Assembly: GCF_000004195.4 (NCBI RefSeq)
Contig: NC_030678.2
Span: 149,848,047 to 149,912,046 of the forward strand
Direction of reading: 5' to 3'
Length of the DNA: 64,000 nt
DNA from: Xenopus tropicalis
Taxonomy: Eukaryota > Chordata > Amphibia > Anura > Pipidae
Shown here: piece after piece, positions 12,537-24,371 of the stretch
Layout of the letters: each line of letters begins with the position of its first letter
Numbering within the stretch: position 1 is the first letter of the stretch
The notes under the pieces: generated by a model
What the model was told of the DNA's origin: nothing
Database searches by the model: none
What the model saw: the letters and a program-made list of their open reading frames with translations, nothing else
Position numbers and translations under genes: made by a program

Positions 12537-13372
12537 CCGTATATACTCGGGTATAAGCCGATCCGAATATAAGCCGAGGTACCTAAAACTGTAGAAACTT
12601 ATTGACTCGAGTATAAGCCTAGGGTGGGAAATGCAGTGGCTACCCCTAAGTTTCAATAATAAAATAACTAATAAAGGACACTCAGTGTGACCCCATGTGA
12701 ACTCTTCATAGATATAAAATGTTGGCAGCTGCAGATTAGGGAAAGGTGAATGGAGCCTAAAATAATTTTACTCACTCCCATCTGGAAGGTTTAGGAATTA
12801 ATACCATGAAGATGGCTCAAACCCCGAGCGTTATATAATGAGGTAGGGAGAATGGTCCATGTTTAGAACTAGCTAGTGACACAGTACCTGTAATAGCTCA
12901 TTTAGAGGTGAGAAGCAGCCAATTAAGAATGCCCCCCCGTACTCGGGCAATACCTGTAATAGCTTACCCAGCAGATTGGTGGTATGTCTGGGAGAGACCA
13001 GGATGAATTGGGGCATTGCCTAAAATGTCTTTATTTTTATTTATCAGATATTATCCAGCTTGTAGGGAGGTACACAGCTTGCCTTCTTCAAAAAAATCAC
13101 TTAAGCCTATAAGTGCTAACAAGCCTGCAGGTGAGATACCTGCACTGATAGGCTGCACTGGCATTTGGCGCGCATGCCGCACCCCCCCCCGCGTGTATGG
13201 TGGCGGTCACGTATGCGCGCGCACACACAAACGAGTTCACGCAGGGAGGGGGGCATGCGGCGTTCGCGTCAAATGCCAGCACATCCTATATTCACTCGAG
13301 TATAAGCCGAGCATGAGTTTTTAAGAACATTTTTCGTGCTGAAAAACTCAGCTTATACTCGAGTATATACGG
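12537..13372. mobile_element. 836-bp TA-flanked inverted-repeat element
   Basis: Termini are CCGTATATACTCGGGTATAA on the left and GAGTATATACGG on the right, with TA on each side. The interior holds further GAGTATAAGCC motifs and a GC-rich inverted stretch (about 13155-13275) around GCGCATGC and GGCATGCGGCG. The 102-aa frame here has no known homology and overlaps the GC-rich part. I do not recognise a transposase. Confidence 0.8.
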
Positions 13373-14442
13373 TAATTGGAAACTCCACCATCTGACAGGG
13401 ACTTGGCTTCTGCTGAATAGATAGTGACTTTATTCCATAGCTAACGGAACCAGAGGAGGTAAAGGGGACCTAGAAGCTCTTGAGGCCCTATGGACACTTA
13501 ATTAATAATTATTTTTTCTCTCACACCAGGTGGAAAAGTCATGTTTAGGCCCTTTTCTCATTCATCAAATAAATTTGTTCCCCAACTAGAAGTTTATAGA
13601 TTTCAGATAAGGTTTTTTTTAGGGAGTTTGTTTAGTTCAAGTATATTTTCACATTTCGTTGTACTGTATGATTGTATTCTAGGCCCAGTTTTATATAGAT
13701 AGTGGTGTAACTGACAATAACACAACTAGGTGGTAGCCCAGTTTTATAGCTGATAGGGTGAGTATTTTACTTTTTTTTGTAAAAGGCAGCAGTTCTGGTA
13801 TCTCTGTTTTAAATGTGCGTAGGCAGGGCTGCCATCAAAAACTTTGGGGCCTAGCACAAGTCATGTACAAAGTTATTTATATGGGGGCCCCCATGAACAC
13901 AAGTGCACCTTGCGCAATATAAACAGCTGCTTTTACTCCATGATAATGAGATGATATAAAGAGTTTTATTGATTAATATGCTTATAAGTCATTCTGTACA
14001 ACTGTACCCCTTCTCCCCCTGATGATGGCCCTGTTTGGCATATGTATGTGCAATGACTATGAGATTTTAACTTATTAGGCAAAGATTTCCCCTTAGAGCA
14101 GATTTGGGAAAAACATTAAAGAGAAAACTGGAACATGTTAACACGCCTGTGCCAGCCACCACAGTGCAGATTAAGAGCTTGGAGCAGAATATGATTAAGA
14201 TGGGAGTGATACTGCACAAAGCACTGCCCGGGCACAACTAAATGATTGTTCTTGAAAGCAAAACAAATTCAGTTTGTAGAAGGGGCTTCTTTTTTATATA
14301 TCCATGTTGTGGGTATTATATCATACAGGGAAATACATCCTGCAAGGCACTACACCATACTGAGAAAATGATAATAGAGGACACTTGAAACAGATACAGG
14401 TGTTGTTCAGTAGGGTCTATTGGTATTGTATAGTGACATTTA

Positions 14443-14752
14443 AGGTCCCCATACACGGGCCGATTCTAGCTCCCGATATCGATCCCTTAGACCGATTCAG
14501 CAGCTAATCGGCCCGTGTATGGGCACTAACGACAGGACTGCCCAACCGATATCTGGCCTGAAATCGGCCAGATCTCAATCGGGCAGGTTTAAAAATCTAG
14601 TCGGACCGGGGACTGCATCGGCCCCAGGGCCAAACGATCGGATTACCCTGGATTCTCCTGATATCACCCACCCGTAGGTGGGGATATCGGGAGAAGATCC
14701 GCTCACTTGGCGACATCGCCAAGTGAGCGGATCTTAAGGTGTATGGGGACCT
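14443..14752. mobile_element. Harbinger-like MITE (AGGTCCCCATACAC)
   Basis: TTA target copies (14440-14442, 14753-14755) flank AGGTCCCCATACACGGGCC and the matching GTGTATGGGGACCT. TWA target duplications are the hallmark of PIF/Harbinger elements. Related copies lie at 31601, 34468, 36803 and 60130. Confidence 0.9.
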
Positions 14753-14899
14753 TTAGAGTAGCTAACAGGGTAAATCTGCTGTGTGTTTTCTACTCTATAA
14801 CACAATGGGCGTTTGCAGACAGGCTATGCATATAGTTACCAGGTAATTTGGGTTGAAAAAAAGACAAAAGCTCATCCCTCCAAATGAACCCCAGTGACC

Positions 14900-15810
14900 T
14901 TCCTATACACTCGTATATATCAACTATATATAGCAGTATCTATACTAAGGCACAATAGCGTTGGATACTATGCTTGTTCAAGAACTCATCCAGGCTCCTC
15001 TTATAGGCATTAACAGAATCTGCCATCACAACATCACTAGGAAGGGCATTCCCCAACCTCACTGCCCTCACTGTAAAGGACCCCCTACACTGCTTCCAAT
15101 GAAATTTCATTGTAAAGGAAGGGCTCCTCTGGTTTGATGATTTTTCTATGGGAAAAAGATCCCCCTCTATTTGTCTATAACAGTGTCGAACTTGCCTACC
15201 AGGAAAACTCCCGGTGGGCGCAGATGTCAGTGGGCTCTCCTGCTTCTATCCATTTGGCCTACTTCATGGTCATTCCCTATTTCTGAGCGAAAGGCTAAAT
15301 AAATGGAAGAACAGATAAAATAATATAGACATTATATGATAGAAATATGGAATAATAAATAAAAGAATAGTTATAGTTATAGTATGTAAAGAAAAGACAA
15401 AAGGAGAATAAAGAGGTTGTGTAAGAGAGTGGGCCAATGGTCTAAGCAGGTTTTTATGGTGGGCCCTGGCATCCCAGGCTGATGTTGGTCTATATTGCCC
15501 TCTAATGTACTTGTAAAGGGTAATCATGTCTCCTTGCAAGCACAAACAACCTCAACCTTGAGTCTTTCCTCATTGTTACAAATCCCCCATCCCTTTTACC
15601 AGTTTAGTTGCCTGTCTCTCACTTTCTCCAGCTCTTCTTAAGTTCTCAAGGCAAGGCCTTACCAAGGATCTATAAAGGGGAAACATTGTGTTTTCATCCC
15701 CTTGAGTTAATTCCCCTTTTAATGCAAATATAATGTATATTATATTATAAGTCCCCCTGGGGGACTTAGAGCAGTTGCAGGGGGTACTCAGGTTAACGTT
15801 CTTCAAAATA
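14900..15810 (-). repeat. decayed retroelement-like remnant, minus strand
   Basis: On the minus strand short protein-like stretches occur in succession: near 15806-15576 a frame ends in ENLRRAGESERQATKLVKG; near 15545-15440 it reads LQGDMITLYKYIRGQYRPTS; near 15100-14950 it reads DSVNAYKRSLDEFLNKH. I recall such stretches as recurrent in frog genomes, in repeats with the flavour of old retroelements. Frames are broken by shifts and stops, so it is not a working gene. The family name is uncertain. Confidence 0.45.
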
Positions 15811-17689
15811 CACCTAAAAGCCCAGCTTGAATGTCAATTAGAGTGCTATTTGGGGAGAATATGTATTTTCTCTCCTAGACTCCAGGCTGAGGATGTGACT
15901 GAACTACACCTCTTAAGCTTGCCCAGGTTATTCTTAAGTTTGCCCAGGGTGTTAAGCCTGCTCATACAGGGATTTACTTTCCTTACATACAGTGCCAGGG
16001 CTTCTTTAGCCTGTCTGGGCCAGGGGTGATATTACCTTTAAGTACCTGTGTGCCAGGGCATTCTCAGCCTGTTTGTGCCAGGAGTATTATTGCAAACCCT
16101 CTTATAGTGGGCCATTACTATGTCTGCACGGGGTAACCAATTAGTCTGTGCTATTATCCTGCAACCAACCAACATACTTAGAATCTGAAAGTGCATAGTC
16201 ATCTGTTACCCATATGTTGGCTGGGCTATGGCTCATAAGCGCTGTGAACAGTGCAGTGCTTGTTTCTTTGGTTCTACGTGAAGTCTGGTCAGTTTACTTT
16301 GCATGAGTTACTCCATTTGGCATCTTCCCCCTTTTATAGGGACCATCGATTTATGATTGAGCCTGAGTGGTCTTTTATTCTCTTTAGTAACTGATTCGGT
16401 GCTGTCTTCTCTTTTTGTTCTTTTTTTCTGCTTTTTGGCCATTTGTTTTTAATTAACTCATATCTCCTAATATTTGTGAGTGGGGACTTGTACACTCTAC
16501 ACATGATTATCAGGTGAAACATTTTGGGTTTCGGATGTCTTGAGAAAAGTCCACTTAGCAGGGCCGAAATGTTGACAAATACATTTTTTCACTCATTTAT
16601 AAGTCCTGTGTGTGCTCCATTTTTTCCTGTGGATATTCATTTCTCTTGGGATCATTATTATGGGAGTGCATTACAAACATTTGTTTATTTTCTCTCCTAG
16701 AAATTCATGAAATGATGACTGATACACCAATATTTTCCTACATCTATACTCGTATCATGAGCTTAGGGCGGCATGACAAATGTTTGACCTTCACGTAACT
16801 TTTTAACTAAAAAAACAAGAAAAAGGACAACCACTGAGAAAAGGAGTCATATGGGTCCCACTTTGAAGCTCTAAATAAGAAGTCATATTAATTCACAAAA
16901 TGTGATGCAAAAATCTTGCATCAATGGATATTGACTCACACCTTGATGTTGTTATTAATCATTCCTGAGCTTGCTGTTGGGTAATATGGGGCAGTGATCC
17001 TGACCTGGTACATGCATTCTCACTGACTAGATACAACCCTTTCATGCCGTGATCTTGTATCATACTACGGATCTTTAAAGTAGTTTTTCACCTTCAGATG
17101 AAGTTTTGTTTGAATGAGAGATGGAAACATGAATAGGAGAGAGTCTGCATAGAAAGATAAGGAATACAATGTAACTATAACCATACAAATGTAGTCTCAC
17201 AGAATAGCGTATTTTTTGGCTGCTGGGGTCAGTTACCCCCATTTGAAAGCTGGAAAGAGTCAGAAGAGGAAGGCAAATAATTAAAAACTATAAAACAACT
17301 GGATAAGAAAAACAATTGCAAAATTGTAGAGACTGTAAAGGAAATTCACAAACCAAGTTATACTCCAAACATATATACGCCAGACATATTGCTCCATGTG
17401 TAACCAGCTTATAAAATGCGTGATGAAGGCAGTGTTATTGCACATAGACATACTTGTGGCTAACAGACAAATTCTGTGGATAGATAATCCAGATCAGTTT
17501 AACTCTGGGTACCTGGCAGCTCTCTCCTGCGCAACCTCCCAACATTAGTGTTCATTAGGATCAGGTTAATCCAGGGTTAACCAGGGGTGGGGAAGCGTTA
17601 AGCATCTATTTTTCTTTCTTAAAAACACAAGATTCATTTGAAAATCATTTTTTTTTAGAGCTTTCTGATTTGTTGTAGTTAAAACTAGG

Positions 17690-17960
17690 ACTGGACTGGC
17701 AATCTGTGGGTTCTGGCAAATGCCAGAGGGGCTGCTGTAAGATGCCATAGACAGTCACTATTTATTGGGCTGGTGGGGGCTGTTTGGGTCTCTGTGTACT
17801 TGAAATGCCCTGATCACAGGAGGGAGCCAAAAGGTACATGATGTGGCACTTGCAAGAGGAAGGAGGGGGATTTCCGGGAGAAGGGCCCTTGAGTTTGCAA
17901 GGGGCCCCTCAAAGTCACAGACCTGCTGGGCCCATGACACTCCAGTCCGACCCTATTTTT
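17690..17960. repeat. dispersed repeat (GACTGGCAATCTGTGG family)
   Basis: GGACTGGCAATCTGTGGGTT, CCATAGACAGTCACTATTTA and GGGCTGGTGGGGGCTGTTTG recur at 32583-32752 and 60880-61203. This copy is uninterrupted and shows the pre-insertion state of the copy at 60880. Confidence 0.7.
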
Positions 17961-18442
17961 CTATTTTTACCCATAATGCAGGATTATTTCCCAGAACACC
18001 CAGACAGGCACCATATATTTTATCTGCTGGAATTGTACCTGATGCATCAAATCAAATGCAACTGAGCATGTTCTTTTTTGTGCAACAGGTTCTCGTTCCC
18101 GTTAACATGAGGAATGCGTCACAGAGAAAATAAAAACCTTGCAGCTCGAAAGCTGTTGAGATGTCGCAGAAGTCACTGGCAATATTATTTTTAACAATCA
18201 ATTGTTAATTGAGTTTTTCTTTACTTGTTATTGTGCAATTTTCTGGGGTCACGCTTTATAGCTATGGTTAAAACATTCAAGATTTTCAAAGTCAAAGTCA
18301 CAACCAAAACACAATCACGGAAACTCAAAAACTCAATACAGGTATAGGACCCATTATCCAGAATGCTCGGGACCAAGGGTACTCCGGATAAGGGATCTTT
18401 CCATAATTTGGATCCGCATACCTTACGTCTACTAAAAAAATC

Positions 18443-20325
18443 AATAAAACATTAATGAAACCCCATAGGATTGTTTTGCATCCAATAAGGGGTAATTATA
18501 TCTCAGTTGAGATCAATTACAAGGTTCTGTTTTATTATTACAGAGAAAAGAGAATCATTTAACCATTAAATAACCCAATAGGACTGTTCTGCCCCCAATA
18601 AGGGGTAATTATATCTTAGTTGGGATCAAGTACAGGTACTGTTTTATTATTGCAGACAAAAGGGAATCATTTAACCATTAAATAAACCCAATAGGGCTGT
18701 TCTGCCCCCAATAAGGGGTAATTATATCTTAGTTGGGATCAAGTACAGGAACTGTTTTATTATTACAGAGAAAAGGGAATCATTTAACCATTAAATAAAC
18801 CCAATAGGGCTGTTCTGCCCCCAATAAGGGGTAATTATATCTTAGTTGGGATCAAGTACAGGTACTGTTTTATTATTACAGAGAAAAGGGAATCATTTAA
18901 CCATTAAATAAACCCAATAGGGCTGTTCTGCCCCCAATAAGGGGTAATTATATCTTAGTTGGGATCAAGTACAGGAACTGTTTTATTATTACAGAGAAAA
19001 GGGAATCATTTAACCATTATGTAGCCCACTTATTAAACAGTTGTGGCACTACCTGCTGAATTACTCTGTTTGGCGCTTCCAGGAGTCCTGAGCCCCGCTT
19101 ACTATGGGGGAAGCAGGGACTTCTCTGTTAAATGGCGTGCCTCCACCCAGGGCTCTGTTATGGGAGAACTACAACTCCCTCCCTGGGACTTGATACTTTG
19201 GTGTAGTGCTGCCTGAGACCTCACACAAGCCCCCAAAGGGAATCCCCTCCCTGGGGCATTCACTTACTGGTATGTAGGTGCTCCTTGAGGCAGACACGAT
19301 GAACACACAGTTGTGATGAAACAGTTGGTTGTTTATTAGGCAGGACCTCTCCAGGAGTGGCAATACAAACACAGTGCAGGGGACACTCTCCTTCTTTAAA
19401 CCTTCAGAGTACCTACCCCTGTTGGGTATCTTATCGGTACTCCCGCCAGGATGATCCCTTTTAGATGTCCTCCCCGGTACTACACGCCAAGAGACCCTTT
19501 CTAAGGGCTCTCCCCGGTACTCACGCCAAGACGGACCACCTCCAGGACTCATCCCCGGTACTCACGACTAAGTACCCTCAGAGTAGTACCCCTTCTAGCG
19601 GCAGCCTAACCACCTACCTAGACTCTTGAGTCCCTACACTCCAGCTGATGTACTGCTGGGGGAGCCTACTCCCTCTACCACTCCTGGAGGGGCTATTTCT
19701 GCCCATTCTACTTGTGCCCTAACTACATCTCACTCCTAGAGTGATCTGACACATGAAACTACTAACTCACAGGGGAGCTCCTCTCTCTAGAGGCTCCCAA
19801 CTTAAGATGGCTCCCAGCACATGGCTGTTTCCCTTATATGGGCCTATGCACCACCCTGTGGCCATAACCCGAACTGCGGGGATACTCCCCATTAACTATA
19901 GATATACCAGGCTATACCCATTGTACCTTAACCATTACCCTCCCGGGGCCTATCCTAGGGGTATACATCCTGTGGGGCCCATTTTAGCAAACCCCTACAA
20001 TTAAATAACCCAATAGGGCTGTTCTGCCCCCAATAAGGGGTAATTATATCTTAGTTGGGATCAAGTACAGGTACTGTTTTATTATTACAGAGAAAAGGGA
20101 ATCATTTAACCATTAAATAAACCCAATAGGGCTGTTCTGCCCCAATAAGGGGTAATTATATCTTAGTTGGGATCAAGTACAGGTTCTGTTTTATTATTAC
20201 AGAGAAAAGGGAATCATTTAACCATTAAATAACCCAATAGGGCTGTTCTGCCCCCAATAAGGGGTAATTATATCTTAGTTGGGATCAAGTACAGGTACTG
20301 TTTTATTATTACAGAGAAAAAGGAA
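18443..20325. repeat. 113-bp tandem array, eight copies, split by an LTR
   Basis: The unit contains CCCAATAGGGCTGTTCTGCC, CCAATAAGGGGTAATTATAT, TTGGGATCAAGTACAGG and CAGAGAAAAGGGAATC. The CCAATA landmark ends at 18487, 18600, 18713, 18826, 18939 and, after the LTR, at 20035, 20147 and 20259, so the period is 112-113 bp. The unit derives from the middle of the CAGGTATRGG-type element. Confidence 0.95.
19020..19999. mobile_element. solo LTR, 980 bp
   Basis: The insert begins TGTAGCCCACTTATTAAAC and ends AACCCCTACA, giving the TG...CA ends and short TGTAG/CTACA inverted repeat of a retroviral-type LTR. The target sequence ATTA is present on both sides (19016-19019 and 20000-20003), a 4-bp duplication. 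No primer-binding site, internal coding region or second LTR is next to it, so it is a solo LTR. TTATATGG near 19833 could be a TATA-like element on the plus strand. Frames inside it (for example 19169-19552 on the minus strand) are not recognisable proteins. Ty3-like and ERV-like origins both remain possible. Confidence 0.75.
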
Positions 20326-21022
20326 ATCAGTTTTAAAATTCTATATTATTTGATTAAAATGCAGTCCATGGGAGATGGGCTTTCCGTAATTCGGAGCTTT
20401 CTGGATATTGTGTTTCCGGATAAGGGATCCCATACCTGTACTTAAGAAATGTGCCCGTTATTTTTTTTTTTTATTCTATCTATACTTTATCATTTACATC
20501 CATTAGAAAACCACATATTTTCAACACTGAGCAATATATGAATAATTGCAAAACAAAAGAAAAAACAACACAACTATTTTTTAAATGAATTTTATTTCAC
20601 AGCTGATTAAAACCAATAGGGAAGGATTCCATCACCGATGTTAAAATCTACTATTACTGAAAATTTGAAAATATATAGAATAATGCAACTAAATATATAA
20701 CCCCCAAAATATTGGCTGTAGTCCTGAAGATTTATAATTTATATGTAAAAGTGTTTCAATGATGTAAATGACCAACCTTTACAAAACCAATAATTCATAA
20801 ACAAGTAGGTAGCCTTATGAAGATTATTCTCATTATTCTGATTTAGCAAATTAACTTGCAATGAGTTTAATGATTTTGCAGTCTTTTATATTTGGTACGG
20901 GTGCAGTATATACAGGATTCCGTTTATTCTGCAAAATTTGAGCACTTTTTGCAAAAAACAGATTTTATTTCCCATTTTTATATAATGCTGATACATTTCA
21001 GCAGCACTTTATAGAGATTATA

Positions 21023-21818
21023 CATCATTCATTGCCCCAAAGCAGCTTACAATCCAAAAATGATGTCTTTGGTGGATTCCTAAATTCTGGTGCTAAGGCT
21101 TTACTCTTTAGGCATAAAAACTCCTATAGAAGTAAGTAAAATGGTTTAGTTACCTGTATAAGTGACTGTGCAACAGAATGACCAAACAAACCAATAAATC
21201 ATGCAGGTGACTCTTAAGCACTAGGAATGGGCCCTTGTTCATTGTTGGAGGAAAGGTGTTGCAGAACTATTATTCTTAGATGGAATAAATAACTTGGGCA
21301 CCAGTGGATCTTGAAATAAATGTATTCTTTATTGCAGAAATTTCACACAGAATCCTCAGGGGAATACACACGGATGGTACAGCACAGTTGTTCAGCAGAA
21401 TAGAATTTCTAGAAGTATTTGCCCATCAGGGACTAGTAACCAGTCTGTGGATAGTCAACTTGAAAATATCCAGCCACAAGAGTCAGGCCCTCCAAGTAGA
21501 ACCTAGGTGACCTATAGTAGTCACTAAGAGGCAGATTCATGAAATCATGAGTTCGAATCCCGAATGGGATAAATTCGGATTGGATACAAAAATTTCTAAA
21601 TATCACGAAAATGCTTACGAAAAAATCGTTTTAGTCATGATAATATCGTATTGGCGATCCGAAAGTCACAAAATGTTCGTACCGAACAATTGTAAACAGC
21701 GGGAAACCCTTTCCGATTTTTTTGCGCACGCAATGAAAAATTTGGCGAAAATACACTCGGAGCGTTTGAATGAACGCTCCGAGCATTCGTGTCTTAGTAA
21801 GTCTGCCCCTAGGTCTGT
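21023..21818. repeat. 796-bp duplicated block, copy 1
   Basis: This block is repeated at 25476-26271 at constant offset 4453, with no net insertion or deletion and only about nine substitutions seen by eye. It ends in a TIR element (about 21527-21812, left GAGGCAGATTCATGAA, right TAAGTCTGCCCCTAGG). The 68-aa frame at 21304-21510 is identical in both copies but is not a protein I recognise. Confidence 0.9.
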
Positions 21819-22344
21819 ACAATTGTATCCCTATTTTAAGAGTGGTACACCCAGGACTGTAATCCTTCTAGTTTCCTTGTAGGAGCACCAGGCTGCTCAT
21901 TACATACCCTGACCCAAACTCTCAATCCTACAGCAAACAAGAGATATATTCTTACCACTGACTTTCCCTACTGGGCCTCATTCAACCCAGGCTCTAACCT
22001 TCTTCCACTTTCCTGCTCAGGTGGAATCCCAGAAGAGTAGAGAGTGAACCTTGCCAACTCCCCCTTTTATATTTTAGAACAAGAACCCCTCCTGGCCAGT
22101 TATGGACCTGCCAGCAGAATACTTTAAAGGAACAGTAACACCAAAAAATGAAAGTGTATAAAAGTAACTAAAATATAATGTGCTGCTGCCCTGCACTGGT
22201 AAAAGTTGTGTGTTTACTTCAGAAAGTCTACTATAATTTATATAAATAAGCTGCTATGTAGCCATGGAGGCAGCCATTCAAAGGAGAAAAGGCACAGGCA
22301 CATAGCAGATAACAGATAAAACACTATTGTATTCTACAGAACTT

Positions 22345-22836
22345 GGGCCCGATTCACTAAAGTCCGAAATAAGGAGTGCTATTTATAGCATGCGTTAAAA
22401 ATCTTATCACTTCTTATTTTTCGCTCGATTCACTAAAAGGATACTTGTCATAATTAAGAAGCGATGTTCTTGGCGTTATTTATCTTGCGACGACATATTT
22501 TCAAGCAATATATTACGCAGCGCACAACATATTACGCAGCGTGCGATATTTTACGCAGAGCGCAATATATTACCCACGTAACCATTATTTTCTGAGGATT
22601 ACCGTTCTGAAAATTTTGCGCTCTGCGTAAAATATTGCGTGCTGCGTAATATGTTGTGCGCTGCGTAATATATTGCTTGAAAATATGTCGTCGCAAGATA
22701 AATAACGCCAAGAACATTGCTTCTTAATTATGACAAGTGTCCTTTTAGTGAATCGAGCGAAAAATAAGAAGTGATAAGATTTTTAACGCATGCTATAAAT
22801 AGCACTCCTTATTTCGGACTTTAGTGAATCGGGCCC
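22345..22836. mobile_element. ~490-bp palindromic foldback element
   Basis: The arms start GGGCCCGATTCACTAAAGTC and end with its complement, and match for about 225 bases each with few mismatches around a loop of about 40 bases near 22580-22615. CTT flanks both ends, consistent with a 3-bp target duplication. Repeated TATTACGCAGCG motifs lie in the arms. No coding capacity is seen. Confidence 0.9.
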
Positions 22837-22920
22837 CTTGTCTGTTATCTGCTATGTAACCTGTGCCTTTTCTCCTTTTTTTCTCCTTTTTTTTATTATA
22901 TAAACTATAGTAGCAAACAC

Positions 22921-23212
22921 AACAGAGACCGTTTCCGCACACCCTGGCTCTCCAAACTTGAACGCCCGGTGCACACTGCTAGAGGGATCGGCACCCTCCC
23001 AAAACTGCAAGGCAACAAAAAGCAAAGGCACTCAGGGCTTCAAGGGAACAGACCCTTTAAAAATTTATTGCGGAGGTGCAACGTTTCGGAGCAAACCTAG
23101 CCCCTTGCTTGATAAAAGGGCTAGGTTTGCTCCGAAACATTGCAACTCCGCAATAAATTTTTAAAGGGTCTGTTCCCTTGTAACCCTGAGTGCCTTTGCT
23201 TTTTGTTGCACT
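22921..23212. mobile_element. hairpin-forming insertion in a T2 element
   Basis: GTAGCAAACAC occurs directly before and again directly after this segment, consistent with an 11-bp target duplication. Inside, arms of about 95 bases (from GCAACAAAAAGCAAAGGCAC on the left to its complement on the right) pair around a short loop near 23103-23115. Confidence 0.7.
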
Positions 23213-24371
23213 GTAGCAAACACACCAGTTTTACCAGTGCAGGGCAACAGTGCATTATATTTTTATTACTTTAAAGCTCTTTCATTTTTTAGTGTTACTG
23301 TTCCTTTAACACCGAATAACACCCTTCCCAGTTGTTATATAGCTGTATATAGTCTCTAGGGGCCTACAACCATAAAGGGCAACTCGATTATCAGGCCCCT
23401 ACATAAATAATAGCTTGTGCATCCTCATCATTAGATTTAGAGGAGTTGTTCTCTTAAATTATTGATGAAACTTCACTTCAAACATCCTTTGTGTCGGCAT
23501 AAGAGATGAAGCAATAGGGCTGGAGTGCTGGCAATATGGTGCCAGAGTAGTGGCCTAGATAAAAAAGTACTCAAGAACAGTTAAAAACATAAAAACTAAT
23601 TTCAGGGGTAACAGCAAAGTGGTTAAATTCTGAAAAAAAAGCTTGGAACTGTGAGAATGATATACATATATGAGCAATGTATAAACTTGATGACTTCAAC
23701 TCATTTCCAGTGCTTCTATGAGATGTGTCATTATTAAAAGGCGACTGTCCAAAAATCTATTACGGACAGACGTAGAATAACAAGCAATATTTATAGAACA
23801 TAACTCAGCAATAGCTGAAATAGCTAACATTTTTTGTGCGCTAACAATGTGACATCCATTCTCCCATTAGTTCTGACCCAATAAAGGGGTCTCATCCTGA
23901 CGCTCTTAAGTGATAACATTCCAGGCTGTTTCCCATGGTGTCTTTCCCAGCAAACAAGGTCAGGTATTTTGATGGATTTTGCAAAGTGTCCTTATGTAAT
24001 TGCTGCTAAATAGAATCTCTGAATACTTCAGTATCACAGACGCACCCAGGAATGTTGAATCAAGCAAAAACCAAAAACTGTTTTTACAGAATAATGAGCA
24101 AACACAATACCTTATGTCTCACTTGGGTACATCTTCTGTTGTGGGTTTCTACTGAATAAAACAAATGTAACTGTATAACAAGTCAATAGAAGGATGTCTG
24201 CCATTGTTTCTCAGTATAATTTCCATGAAACACTTAATCCCAATCTATTATGTCAGCAGTCAACATTCCAACTGCTATTTATTATTCAAAAATGTATGGA
24301 ATTTGCTTCACCTTGAATCCCTGAAAGATCCACTAACTCTTTATCTTGCATTTCTATGGACCTCAGCATTA

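Larger units (their letters stand above)
18339..20438. mobile_element. CAGGTATRGG-type MITE expanded by an internal tandem array and an LTR
   Basis: Left terminus CAGGTATAGGACCCATTATC and right terminus GGGATCCCATACCTG, each next to TA, match the ~310-bp family. Here the interior has grown to about 2.1 kb through eight 113-bp repeats and an inserted LTR. The outer parts, including the TTTCCGTAATTCGGAGC region near 20383-20400, are like other copies. Confidence 0.85.
22128..23305. mobile_element. T2/Kolobok-like MITE with two nested insertions
   Basis: TTAA copies (22124-22127, 23306-23309) flank AGGAACAGTAACACCAAAAA and the complementary right end. Compared with the ~400-bp copies, the interior carries a palindromic element (22345-22836) and a hairpin-forming insertion (22921-23212), which account for the extra length. 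Confidence 0.9.

Noticed and set aside
19169..19552. 127-aa minus-strand frame
   Set aside because: It lies within the solo LTR, has internal repeats of a Gly/Arg/Glu-rich sort, and shows no known domain.
21546..21566. GAGTTCGAATCCCG resembles a tRNA B box (also at 25999-26019)
   Set aside because: No A box or cloverleaf surrounds it, and it lies in a foldback element. It is chance or SINE-like similarity.
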